Shown here piece after piece: positions 1 through 6,420 of a DNA stretch of 9,862 nucleotides. The notes beneath the pieces are model-generated. The model had not been told where the DNA came from. It did not search any database and saw only the letters and a program-made list of their open reading frames with translations. The stretch covers positions 1 to 9,862 of the forward strand of contig DTXE01000357.1 of the NCBI GenBank assembly GCA_012962595.1, in the 5' to 3' direction. The stretch is from Syntrophaceae bacterium (lineage in GTDB: Bacteria; Desulfobacterota; DTXE01). A program made the translations under genes and the position numbers. Position 1 is the stretch's first letter, and every line of letters starts with the position of its first letter.

Positions 1-447
1 AATAAAAATAAAGCCGTTATAAAGCCTATTGGAATAATCCATACCCCGTATAAGATTGTGAAAGAAATTCCTTGTCAGGGATATAGATCTAAAGAGATTG
101 GTGAAATCGAGATATTTGATGAATATAAAGAAGGTCTGACGGACATCGAAGGCTTTTCCCATATCATACTATTATACCTGTTTCATAAAAGCGAGCATTA
201 CACACTGCTTGTCAAACCATTTTTAGATAATAGGCTACATGGTCTCTTTGCCACAAGAGCTCCTAAGAGGATAAACCCCATTGGGCTTTCTGTGGTGAAA
301 TTGCTTGAAAGAAAAGATAATGTACTTAAGATTACGGAGATTGACATGCTGGATGGCACACCTCTCATAGACATAAAACCTTATGTTCCTCAGTTTGATG
401 GAAGAGAGGATGTAAGGGTTGGCTGGCTAGAAGATAAACTTAAATGA
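1..447 (+). CDS. trmO: TrmO-type tRNA (adenine-N6) methyltransferase, 5'-truncated by the window edge
   Basis: TrmO (formerly YaeB/TsaA/VirR family) is a small beta-barrel SAM-dependent enzyme that N6-methylates t6A37 of tRNAs reading ACY threonine codons. Family signatures visible in order are KPIGIIHTPYK near the N-terminus, DIEGFSHIILLYLFH, GLFATRAPKRINPIGLS and DMLDGTPLIDIKPY. The frame is open back to base 1 and the conserved KPIGIIHTPYK lies upstream of the GTG at 58, so that GTG is an internal valine codon. The true start is at or just before the window edge, and the visible part is 148 residues, close to full length for the short TrmO form. The stop codon touches a 16-bp palindrome. 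The next gene begins 237 bp downstream behind its own promoter candidate, so this gene is probably a separate transcription unit. Family is certain; the exact start is not visible. Confidence 0.9.
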   Translation, partial: NKNKAVIKPIGIIHTPYKIVKEIPCQGYRSKEIGEIEIFDEYKEGLTDIEGFSHIILLYLFHKSEHYTLLVKPFLDNRLHGLFATRAPKRINPIGLSVVKLLERKDNVLKITEIDMLDGTPLIDIKPYVPQFDGREDVRVGWLEDKLK

Positions 448-462
448 TTGCATTAATGCAAT
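447..462. promoter_or_regulatory. Perfect 16-bp palindrome, candidate activator-binding site
   Basis: ATTGCATTAATGCAAT is its own reverse complement. It starts on the last base of the trmO stop codon and its centre lies about 143 bp upstream of the transcription start predicted from the sigma54-like element at 571-586. That distance is typical for an enhancer-binding-protein site. A near copy (first 14 bases match at 12) lies at 8032-8045, again upstream of sigma54-like elements. It has no T-tract to make it a convincing terminator. Function is inferred. Confidence 0.5.
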
Positions 463-570
463 ATTTATATCGCAACCTATCTGGATTTGCCATAAATCAC
501 TTGGATTTGACCTGAATTTAACTCCTTGAATTTACTGAACATGTTGATGAAAGAGTGCTGCAAACAAACC

Positions 571-586
571 TGGTATGATCTGTGCT
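571..586 (+). promoter_or_regulatory. Candidate sigma54 (-24/-12) promoter for the MrpORP operon
   Basis: TGGTATGATCTGTGCT has the invariant GG-N10-GC spacing (GG 572-573, GC 584-585) and matches 9 of the 12 defined positions of TGGCACG-N4-TTGCW. The predicted start is near 597, leaving a leader of about 88 nt to the ATG at 685. The alternative reading is a sigma70 extended -10 (TGGTATGAT), but no -35-like hexamer lies at the right distance. The element at 8136-8151 agrees with it at 12 of 16 positions, including the TGC of the -12 box, which an extended -10 would not require. Confidence 0.45.
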
Positions 587-669
587 TTTAAGAAATTGTG
601 AGCCTGCCCTTCACCTTTTACTCCCTTGATCCACAACAGGGTTGGCCTCTTCAAAATTTAACGAAGGGA

Positions 670-682
670 TAAGGAGGTGATC
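670..682 (+). promoter_or_regulatory. Full-length Shine-Dalgarno sequence
   Basis: TAAGGAGGTGATC complements essentially the whole anti-Shine-Dalgarno tail of 16S rRNA, with the GGAGG core ending 7 nt before the ATG at 685. It fixes that start and suggests very high translation of the small protein. The other gene of this family that carries the N-terminal signature (4845) has an equally long match. Confidence 0.8.
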
Positions 683-684
683 AT

Positions 685-915
685 ATGCCAGGATTGAATG
701 GAACAGGGCCTATGGGAATGGGTCCCATGACAGGTGGAGGAAGAGGATGGTGCAACCCATATTGGGGTGGAATGGGCTATCGCTGGTATGGTCCATATTA
801 TGGTTATCCTGCCTATGGGATGATGCCCTATGGCCCAAGGATGTATGCCTACGGGCCTTTTGGCTTGGGCAGAGGTCGGAGGTTTGGTAGAGGACGAGGC
901 TGGAGATGGTGGTAA
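685..915 (+). CDS. Small DUF5320-type Gly/Met/Tyr-rich protein
   Basis: This 76-residue protein of unknown function opens with the DUF5320 signature (MPGLNGTGPMGMGPMTGGGR, then GWC). It continues as low-complexity sequence rich in Gly, Tyr, Pro, Met and Trp and ends in an Arg/Gly/Trp-rich tail. It has one cysteine, no signal peptide and no membrane segment. It is the first gene of the forward operon, behind a full-length ribosome binding site. Members of this family usually end in an acidic coiled coil; here the coil is missing and is found on the next gene, as though one protein had been split in two. The many Met and His-free aromatic residues do not identify a ligand. A role as a small partner of the ORP/Mrp proteins is inferred only from linkage. 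Confidence 0.8.
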   Translation: MPGLNGTGPMGMGPMTGGGRGWCNPYWGGMGYRWYGPYYGYPAYGMMPYGPRMYAYGPFGLGRGRRFGRGRGWRWW

Positions 916-944
916 CAAAATCCGCTTTATAAGGAGGTAAAGGC

Positions 945-1205
945 ATGCCATATGGGAGAGGATTTGGATTTAGAGGATATTCTCCACCATGGCCTTACGT
1001 GGGCCTAGGACGCGGGGGACTTCCCAGGTGCTGGGCATTTGGGTATTGGGGTCCTCCTCCATATTATGGATCCTATCCACCATACGGAGTACCTATGAGC
1101 CGGGAGGAGGAACTGAATTTCTTGAAGGAGGAAATGGACCTTTTAAGGAAAGAGATGGAAACCATTGATGTCAGAATAAAGGAGTTGGAGAAAGAAGAAC
1201 AATAG
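945..1205 (+). CDS. Small Gly/Pro/Tyr-rich protein with C-terminal coiled coil (DUF5320-like)
   Basis: The 86-residue product has a Gly/Tyr/Pro-rich first half (residues 1-50, with LPRCWAFGYWG at 26-36) and a charged heptad-like helix from about 52 to 86 (FLKEEMDLLRKEM, then IDVRIKELEK). It carries no DUF5320 N-terminal signature, so together with the preceding gene it makes up one conventional DUF5320 protein. It has its own AAGGAGGT at 931-938, 6 nt before the ATG, and 29 bp separate it from the upstream stop, so this is a split gene pair and not a recent frameshift. The coil closely resembles that of the ferredoxin at 8222-8584. Function unknown; a scaffold or assembly role is inferred. 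Confidence 0.8.
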   Translation: MPYGRGFGFRGYSPPWPYVGLGRGGLPRCWAFGYWGPPPYYGSYPPYGVPMSREEELNFLKEEMDLLRKEMETIDVRIKELEKEEQ

Positions 1206-1216
1206 GGAGAATATCT

Positions 1217-1774
1217 ATGAAGGTATGTGTAAGTGCCTCAGGACCAAGACTTGATGACCACATAGACCCACGTTTTGGGAGATGTCAGTATTTCATCTTT
1301 CTCGATACGGAGACCATGGATTTTGAATCTATACCAAATGCCAGTATGGCGCTCGGGGGTGGAGCAGGAATTCAAGCTGCCCAGTTTGTGGCCAATAAAG
1401 GGGCCAAAGTTGTTTTGACTGGGCAGGTAGGCCCCAAGGCATACGATGTCTTAGTAGCAGCAGGAATTGAAATAGTCACTGGAGCCTCAGGAACTGTAAA
1501 AGAAATAGTAGAGCGATATAAAAGGGGTGAATTCCGTGGCACAACTATGCCATCCGGTCCCGGACCTGGTATGGGAATGAATCCAGGGATGGGCATAGGA
1601 AGAGGAATGGGAAGAGGCATAGGTCGCTGCTGGGGAGGAGGTGTAGGTACTTATGCCTCCAAAGAAGAGATTGAAATGTTAAGGCGTCAATCTCAGACCA
1701 TGAAGGAACAATTAGAGCAAATGAGAAAGAGGATAGAGGAGCTGGAAAAGGAGAGGAAAGGAGGAAATAAGTGA
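1217..1774 (+). CDS. ORP/NifX-family metal-cluster-binding protein with Gly/Met linker and coiled coil
   Basis: Residues 1-107 form a dinitrogenase iron-molybdenum cofactor (NifX/NifB C-terminal/ORP) domain: it opens MKVCVSASG, has DPRFGRC at 17-23, a GGGAGIQAA segment at 47-55 and a VVLTGQVGPKA strand-loop. In sulfate reducers the ORP member of this fold binds a mixed Mo-Cu sulfide cluster. Residues 108-147 are a Gly/Met/Arg-rich segment resembling DUF5320 proteins, with CWGGG at 138-142. Residues 148-180 are a coiled coil ending RIEELEKERK. At 185 residues it is much longer than the bare domain of about 110-120. The start is preceded by GGGAG at 1205-1209. The stop overlaps the GTG start of the next gene (GTGA), so the two are probably translationally coupled. 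It is the likely ORP counterpart in this cluster, but the metal ligand cannot be read from sequence. Confidence 0.85.
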   Translation: MKVCVSASGPRLDDHIDPRFGRCQYFIFLDTETMDFESIPNASMALGGGAGIQAAQFVANKGAKVVLTGQVGPKAYDVLVAAGIEIVTGASGTVKEIVERYKRGEFRGTTMPSGPGPGMGMNPGMGIGRGMGRGIGRCWGGGVGTYASKEEIEMLRRQSQTMKEQLEQMRKRIEELEKERKGGNK

Positions 1775-2991
1775 GTACTGGGGAGATGCCCAAAACTTGT
1801 GATACCAAGGCTGCCACTACCCAAATACAGGACATGATAATCAGGGGTGCCCTGGAAAAGATTAAAAATAAGTTCATTGTTATGAGTGGCAAAGGAGGGG
1901 TAGGGAAAAGCAGTGTGGCCGCTAACCTGGCAATAGCCCTGGCCACATGTGGATATACGGTGGGGCTGTTAGACATAGACCTCCATGGCCCTAGCATTCC
2001 CAAAATTCTTGGCCTGAAGGGAGAATTATCGTTACCCCTGATATATGCCAATAGTTTAAAGGTGGTTTCCATTGAATCTCTGCTGCAAGACAAAGATTCT
2101 GCAGTAATCTGGCGAGGTCCCATAAAACTACAGGCTATCCGTAGTTTCCTGGCAGATATTGAGTGGGGGGAACTGGATTATTTGATTGCCGATTCTCCGC
2201 CGGGCACTGGAGATGAACCCCTGACCATCGCGCAAACAATCAGTGATGCCAAAGCCATAATCGTCACCACACCCCAGGAAATATCCCTTCAAGATATAAG
2301 GAAATCTATAAATTTCTGCAGGCAGGTAAAAATGGAGGTTTTTGGCATCATAGAGAATATGAGTGGATTTATCTGTCCACACTGTAGAGCCAAAATTGAC
2401 CTATTTAAAACCGGTGGCGGTGAAAGAACTGCCATACAGATGAAGGTCCCTTTCTTGGGGAGAATACCGTTTGACATCCGAGTAGTAGAAGCTACAGATA
2501 AGGGTCTTCCCTATCTAGCTAATGATAAAAACTCAGAGGCTGGTAAGGCATTTGATGAAATGGTCAAAAAGGTTATCGAACGCACTTTACCCAGAGAATC
2601 TCAACACCCGGTACAATCCATGGAGAAAGTCCTGAATACATCTAAGGAGGTAATAAGTATGAAAATTGCTATTCCAGTGGAGGGAGGAAGACTGGCAAGT
2701 CATTTCGGTCATTGTAGGGAATTCGCCTTTTTTGATGTGGAGAACAGCACTGTTAAGAATAGGACAATAGTAGCTGCACCACCCCATCAGCCCGGCCTTC
2801 TGCCTAACTGGATGCATGAACATGGGGTAAATGTGGTTATTGCTGGAGGCATGGGCCAGAGGGCCCAAGGCCTTTTTGCCCAGTATAATATCATGGTCAT
2901 CACTGGTGCCCCAAATCTCCCTCCAGAAGAGATTGTCAATCAATATCTTAATGGAACCTTAATAACTGGTCCCAATGTTTGTGATCACTAG
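1771..2991 (+). CDS. mrpORP: MrpORP: Mrp/NBP35-type ATPase fused to an ORP/NifX domain
   Basis: Residues about 30-275 are a Mrp/ApbC/NBP35 P-loop ATPase: deviant Walker A GKGGVGKS at 40-47, DIDLHGPSIP at 68-77, DSPPGTGDEP at 141-150, and the CPHC motif (C202, C205) that in this family bridges a [4Fe-4S] cluster between two subunits. Residues 297-406 are an ORP/NifX domain with HFGHC at 311-315, PPHQPGLLPNW, GGMGQRAQ and the terminal NVCDH. Mrp/NBP35 proteins carry and transfer Fe-S clusters in the cytoplasm. The fused architecture is that of MrpORP from the Desulfovibrio orp cluster. It lacks the N-terminal ferredoxin-like cysteines of eukaryotic Nbp35. GTG start, with AAAGGAGG about 8 nt upstream inside the preceding gene. 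An in-frame ATG at 2659 has its own ribosome binding site, so the ORP domain may also be made alone. Confidence 0.88.
   Translation: MSTGEMPKTCDTKAATTQIQDMIIRGALEKIKNKFIVMSGKGGVGKSSVAANLAIALATCGYTVGLLDIDLHGPSIPKILGLKGELSLPLIYANSLKVVSIESLLQDKDSAVIWRGPIKLQAIRSFLADIEWGELDYLIADSPPGTGDEPLTIAQTISDAKAIIVTTPQEISLQDIRKSINFCRQVKMEVFGIIENMSGFICPHCRAKIDLFKTGGGERTAIQMKVPFLGRIPFDIRVVEATDKGLPYLANDKNSEAGKAFDEMVKKVIERTLPRESQHPVQSMEKVLNTSKEVISMKIAIPVEGGRLASHFGHCREFAFFDVENSTVKNRTIVAAPPHQPGLLPNWMHEHGVNVVIAGGMGQRAQGLFAQYNIMVITGAPNLPPEEIVNQYLNGTLITGPNVCDH
2644..2661 (+). promoter_or_regulatory. Internal ribosome binding site and in-frame ATG between the Mrp and ORP domains
   Basis: AAGGAGG at 2644-2650 is followed 8 nt later by ATG at 2659, in frame with the fusion (Met297). 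The ATG falls exactly where a free-standing ORP/NifX protein would start (MKIAIPVEGG). Initiation here would yield a 110-residue protein ending at 2991. It is either a functional second start or a relic of once separate genes joined by loss of a stop. Confidence 0.55.
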
Positions 2992-3029
2992 TGGTCATCA
3001 TTTAAATATGGAGATAAAAGGAATGAACT

Positions 3030-3920
3030 GTGGTTATTAGTGTTGCCAGTGGGAAAGGAGGAACAGGTAAGACTACTGTGGCCATCAACCTAGCCCTTTC
3101 TTTATCCGAGGGATGTTTAAATAATGTTCAACTAATAGATTGCGATGTGGAAGAACCCAATTGCCATTTGTTTCTTAAGCCACATATAGAAAAGAAATTT
3201 CCCGTAGGTATCGCCACACCTGAAGTAGATGAATCTCGATGCGATTACTGTGGCAAATGTGCAGAGGCCTGTCAGTTTAAGGCCCTGGCAGTGATAAAGG
3301 AAGGCAGAAGTATACTTTATTATAAAGAGCTATGCCATGGGTGTGGTGCATGTGCCTATATTTGCCCATCTCATGCCGTTAAAGAGAAATTCGAGGATAT
3401 AGGATTTATAGAGATAGGAAAGGTAGGAGATATAGAGTTCATTCATGGCCTTCTAAATATAGGCAAGCCTATGGCCGTTCCCATTATCCGAAAACAAAAA
3501 GGACTTATCGATAGGCGTAAAACGGTAATCCTTGATGTGCAGCCAGGAACCTCCTGCCCGGTAGTGATGGCTGTTGGAGGAACTGATTTTTGTTTGCTTG
3601 TAACCGAACCCACCCCATTTGGTCTTAATGATTTGAAGATAGCGGTGGAGATGACAAGGAAGCTATCAGTGCCATTAGGAGTGGTGGTAAATTGCTCGGA
3701 TATAGGAGATCGAAAGGTTTGGGATTACTGCAATAGAGAGAATATCCCCATTTTGATGGAGATGCCGTGGAATAGAAGGATAGCCGAGGCATATTCCAAG
3801 GGGATTCCTCTGGTAGAGGAAATGCCCGAATATAGGGAAAAATTTCGGCTAATGTACAATCAAATAGAAGCCATAATTGAAGGAACTATCCCTAAAAGTA
3901 TCGCACAGACCAAGAATTGA
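3030..3920 (+). CDS. MinD-superfamily ATPase with 2x[4Fe-4S] ferredoxin insert (first copy)
   Basis: A 296-residue MinD/ParA-like P-loop protein. Deviant Walker A GKGGTGKT lies at 8-15 and the switch region DCDVEEPNCHLFL at 37-49. An inserted ferredoxin domain has cysteines at 71, 74, 77, 81 and 102, 105, 108, 112, enough for two [4Fe-4S] clusters. The Walker B/switch II segment is DVQPGTSCPV at 169-178, where most relatives, including its neighbour, have DxPPG. The closest characterised context is the paired MinD-like ATPases of the Desulfovibrio orp cluster, where they form a complex with ORP. Start is GTG: an in-frame TGA at 3024 excludes anything further upstream, and AAAGGA at 3017-3022 is well placed. 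ATP-driven handling of a metal cluster or partner docking is the likely role. Confidence 0.87.
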   Translation: MVISVASGKGGTGKTTVAINLALSLSEGCLNNVQLIDCDVEEPNCHLFLKPHIEKKFPVGIATPEVDESRCDYCGKCAEACQFKALAVIKEGRSILYYKELCHGCGACAYICPSHAVKEKFEDIGFIEIGKVGDIEFIHGLLNIGKPMAVPIIRKQKGLIDRRKTVILDVQPGTSCPVVMAVGGTDFCLLVTEPTPFGLNDLKIAVEMTRKLSVPLGVVVNCSDIGDRKVWDYCNRENIPILMEMPWNRRIAEAYSKGIPLVEEMPEYREKFRLMYNQIEAIIEGTIPKSIAQTKN

Positions 3921-3945
3921 ATAATAAGAGGCTGACTGGTGTACT

Positions 3946-4830
3946 ATGAAGCAGTTAACCATAATTAGTGGAAAGGGTGGTACTGGCAAGACTACAATCA
4001 CCGCCGCCTTTGCTTCCCTGGCGAAAAACGCTGTCTTGGCTGATGCCGATGTAGATGCTGCTGATCTCTATCTGATTTTAAATCCTGATATAAAAAGCCA
4101 AGAGGAATTTTACGGAGGGTATATTCCTGTTATAGATCGAGGTAAATGCACGGAATGTGAGGTCTGTGAAGAGCTATGTCGCTTTGATGCCATTAATGAT
4201 TTTGCCATAGATGATATTGCCTGTGAAGGCTGTGGCCTTTGTGCCCTGGCATGCCCCAGTGAGGCCATAAAAATGGAGAGGGGGCTTTCGGGCCATCTAT
4301 TTACTTCCCAAACTAGGTTTGGTCCTATGGTATATGCAAGACTTGGTGTAGCTCAAGAAAATTCTGGCAAACTAGTAAGCTTAGTCAGGCAAAGGGCCAG
4401 AGAAATCGCAGAAAAAGAGGGGAGGAATCTAATAATTGTTGATGGCCCTCCAGGTATAGGTTGCCCAGTTATTGCAAGCATAGGAGGGGTAGATATGGTT
4501 TTGGTAGTAACCGAACCTACCATTTCCGGAATCCATGACATGGAGAGGATTGCAGGCGTTGCCAAGCACTTTAAGGTCCCTGCACTGGTGTGCATTAATA
4601 AGTATGATATTAATATGGAAAACAGCACTAAAATAGAGCTCTGTTGCCGGGAGAATGGTATAGAGATAGTAGGCAGTCTTCCATATGACGTTTGTGTAAC
4701 CAAGGCCATGGTGCAAGGAAAGTCTATCATAGAGTCCGATTGTGGCCAAATAACCTCTAATGTAAAGGTAATCTGGGAGAAGGTGCAAGAGGTGCTGAAT
4801 GGGAGGCAAGTCAAACGGAGAAGTGGCTAA
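3946..4830 (+). CDS. MinD-superfamily ATPase with 2x[4Fe-4S] ferredoxin insert (second copy)
   Basis: A 294-residue paralogue of the preceding gene. GKGGTGKT is at 9-16, DADVDAADLYL at 33-43, ferredoxin-insert cysteines at 68, 71, 74, 78 and 93, 96, 99, 103, and DGPPGIGCPV at 166-175, which is the normal form of the switch II motif. The pair is a hallmark of ORP-type clusters, in which the two ATPases probably act together. The gap from the previous gene is only 25 bp and the ribosome binding site is weak (GGTG 3938-3941, or AGAGG further away), suggesting coupled translation. The stop codon lies inside the long ribosome binding site of the next gene. Confidence 0.87.
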   Translation: MKQLTIISGKGGTGKTTITAAFASLAKNAVLADADVDAADLYLILNPDIKSQEEFYGGYIPVIDRGKCTECEVCEELCRFDAINDFAIDDIACEGCGLCALACPSEAIKMERGLSGHLFTSQTRFGPMVYARLGVAQENSGKLVSLVRQRAREIAEKEGRNLIIVDGPPGIGCPVIASIGGVDMVLVVTEPTISGIHDMERIAGVAKHFKVPALVCINKYDINMENSTKIELCCRENGIEIVGSLPYDVCVTKAMVQGKSIIESDCGQITSNVKVIWEKVQEVLNGRQVKRRSG

Positions 4831-4839
4831 GGAGGTGAT
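4828..4839 (+). promoter_or_regulatory. Full-length Shine-Dalgarno sequence overlapping a stop codon
   Basis: TAAGGAGGTGAT begins with the stop codon of the second MinD-like gene and complements nearly all of the 16S anti-Shine-Dalgarno tail. Its GGAGG core ends 9 nt before the ATG at 4845. It parallels the site in front of 685. Confidence 0.75.
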
Positions 4840-4844
4840 TATAA

Positions 4845-5063
4845 ATGCCTAAAGGAGATGGAACTGGGCCTATCAGAGGGAGCGGTCCAGGTATGGGAAG
4901 AGGTATGGGCAGAGGTGGCAGGATGGGTGGTAGCAAGGCAGGTGCTGGTCCTGGTGGAGAATGTGTTTGCCCTAAGTGTGGAACTACAGTTGCCCACCAG
5001 AGAGGGATTCCCTGCTTTGAAATGGCCTGCCCAAACTGTGGCACAGGCATGGTCAGAAAGTAA
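4845..5063 (+). CDS. DUF5320-headed zinc-ribbon protein
   Basis: The 72-residue product joins a DUF5320-type N-terminus (MPKGDGTGPIRGSGPGMGRG, then a Gly/Met/Arg-rich run to about residue 38) to a compact metal-binding ribbon. The ribbon has CPKC at 42-45, H51, C57 and CPNC at 62-65, with C40 an extra candidate ligand. The pattern fits one zinc site or a small rubredoxin-like iron site; sequence alone does not decide. It lies between the MinD-like ATPases and the FmdB-type gene, with a very strong ribosome binding site. Role unknown; abundant expression and a partner role in the ORP-type complex are inferences. Confidence 0.75.
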   Translation: MPKGDGTGPIRGSGPGMGRGMGRGGRMGGSKAGAGPGGECVCPKCGTTVAHQRGIPCFEMACPNCGTGMVRK

Positions 5064-5087
5064 ATTTTTATTGAAGAGAGGTAAAAA

Positions 5088-5333
5088 ATGCCCATCTATG
5101 AGTATCGGTGCAATGATTGTGGAAAGATATCAGAGATACTGACTAAAATGGGTTCTCAGGATGAGGTTCCTAGGTGTAAGGACTGTGGAAGTACTAATCT
5201 TGAAAGGTTGATGTCGGTATCCTTTTCTACCGTGAGACATGGAGATTATACACCTGGTACCACCTGTTGCGGAAGTTCAGAACGGTGCGATATGCCCCCT
5301 TGCTCTGACGGAGGTGTTTGTAGAAGAGATTAA
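5088..5333 (+). CDS. FmdB-family zinc-ribbon regulatory-type protein
   Basis: The family signature MPIYEYRCNDCG opens the protein and is completed by CKDCGS, giving a four-cysteine ribbon (C8, C11, C30, C33). FmdB family members are small proteins named from a putative regulator of formamidase operons; a general function is not established. The 81-residue product has a second cysteine-rich tail (C60, C61, C67, C72, C78), also common in the family. AGAGG at 5077-5081 precedes the ATG. It is the last intact gene of the compact operon and was followed originally by a NifU-like gene that is now broken. Confidence 0.85.
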   Translation: MPIYEYRCNDCGKISEILTKMGSQDEVPRCKDCGSTNLERLMSVSFSTVRHGDYTPGTTCCGSSERCDMPPCSDGGVCRRD

Positions 5334-5358
5334 ACAAAGTTAAGAGCGGAGGGTTCAT

Positions 5359-5588
5359 ATGTGTGGAGAGCTTGATAAGGCGATGAAGGAAAGTATCTCC
5401 AAGAGGCCCGCCATATCAGCAAGGAGGTTATCTTAAACGCCTTAGATGGTCTACCAGAGGAAGGTGTGCACTGTGCCCTCTTGGCTTCACTTACCTTAAA
5501 CAAGGCCATCGAAGACTATCTGGGCATAAAAAATAACAATCCATGTTGGGTCCTCTATCCTTCTAACAGGTGTTATCCAGATTTAGCC
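5359..5588 (+). pseudogene. Remnant of a NifU/IscU-like Fe-S scaffold gene
   Basis: No intact ORF spans this interval. In the frame open from 5379 the translation reads GKYLQEARHISKEVILNALD, then GLPEEGVHCALLASLTLNKA, then IEDYLGIK. This is the conserved C-terminal third of NifU-like scaffolds (family pattern KGKTLEEAL..., ALGGLPE.K.HCS.LA...AI.DY), including its third cluster-ligand cysteine in the HC motif. An ATG at 5359 with a good ribosome binding site (GGAGGG 5348-5353) opens a different frame, MCGELDKAMKE, which stops at 5436. The CGEL may be what remains of the first-cysteine CGD motif. The middle of the protein, with the second cysteine, is absent. The simplest reading is an internal deletion plus a frame change that left the start signals. 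The end of homology, near 5530-5540, is approximate. Confidence 0.7.
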
Positions 5589-5589
5589 T

Positions 5590-6357
5590 ATGTTCCATTT
5601 CTTAATAGCGAGTCTTGTACTTCTCTCGGGATTCACCGCACATAATGGCATAAAATTGACCATCCTTTTCAATAACGTGCCATATGATAAGAATCTAACC
5701 ACGGCATGGGGATTTTCGTGTCTTATTCAACATCCAGAAAAGACCATCCTTTTCGACACAGGCGGTGACGGCGATCTCTTGCTTTCTAATATGAGAAGCC
5801 TTGCAGTCCATCCAAAGGACATTACTTCAGTAGTTCTATCCCACATTCATGAGGATCACACAGGAGGGCTTTGGCGTTTCCTAGACGAGAACAATGACGT
5901 AACTATATACTTGCCTGAATCATTTCCTGTAAAGTTCAAGGAAGAGGTAAAAAGGAAAGGGGCAAAGGTTGTTTCAATTTATAAACCTATAGAGATTTAC
6001 AGAGATGTTTATTCCGGCGGAGAAATGGGAACTTGGATAAAGGAACAATTTTTGATATTGAAAACCGGAAAAGGGTTGGTTATGGTTACTGGCTGCGCCC
6101 ATCCTGGCATTGTAACCATGGTGAGATATGGCAAGGAATGGTTAAGGGACCGGGTATATCTGGTATTGGGAGGATTTCATCTAATGGGATATACCGATAG
6201 CCAGATTAAAAAGGTCATTAAGGAATTAAAGGAAATGGGTGTAGAAAAGATTGCCCCTAGTCATTGCACCGGTGAAAATGCCATATATCTTTTTAAGAAG
6301 GCGTGGAGAGAGAATTTTATCGATGGCGGCTGTGGAGCTGTGATGCGGGTGCCGTAA
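5590..6357 (+). CDS. Metallo-beta-lactamase-fold hydrolase
   Basis: A 255-residue MBL-fold protein of the group often annotated as 7,8-dihydropterin-6-yl-methyl-4-(beta-D-ribofuranosyl)aminobenzene-5'-phosphate synthase-like. Metal ligands are complete: HIHEDH (H85, H87, D89, H90), GCAHPG (H171), GGFHL (H197) and a PSHCTG segment with H225. The substrate is unknown. Relatives usually begin near residue 22 (KLTILFNN here); this one has 20 extra residues, mostly hydrophobic, that could be a signal peptide or could be read-in from the damaged upstream region. An in-frame TAG at 5584-5586 prevents a longer ORF and no good ribosome binding site precedes the ATG. MBL proteins of this kind often accompany ORP/Mrp clusters. 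Family is sure, start is not. Confidence 0.8.
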   Translation: MFHFLIASLVLLSGFTAHNGIKLTILFNNVPYDKNLTTAWGFSCLIQHPEKTILFDTGGDGDLLLSNMRSLAVHPKDITSVVLSHIHEDHTGGLWRFLDENNDVTIYLPESFPVKFKEEVKRKGAKVVSIYKPIEIYRDVYSGGEMGTWIKEQFLILKTGKGLVMVTGCAHPGIVTMVRYGKEWLRDRVYLVLGGFHLMGYTDSQIKKVIKELKEMGVEKIAPSHCTGENAIYLFKKAWRENFIDGGCGAVMRVP

Positions 6358-6420
6358 ATACGCTGGATAAAATTGTCTTTCCCCAACTATTCTCAGAAGG
6401 GAAGTTAAGGGCTAGGATAC

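Noticed and set aside
58..60. GTG as start of the tRNA methyltransferase
   Set aside because: The conserved N-terminal motif KPIGIIHTPYK is encoded upstream in the same open frame, so the GTG is internal.
541..591. Short ORF MLMKECCKQTWYDLCF in the leader region, as a possible leader peptide
   Set aside because: It lies mostly upstream of the predicted transcription start, has no ribosome binding site and no attenuator-like structure follows.
658..951. Reverse-strand ORFs opposite the DUF5320 genes
   Set aside because: They are opposite-strand shadows of Gly/Pro-rich codons; the forward genes have strong ribosome binding sites and family signatures.
4858..5142. Forward ORF overlapping the zinc-ribbon and FmdB genes in another frame
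   Set aside because: The overlapped frames encode complete cysteine motifs and have proper ribosome binding sites; this frame has neither.
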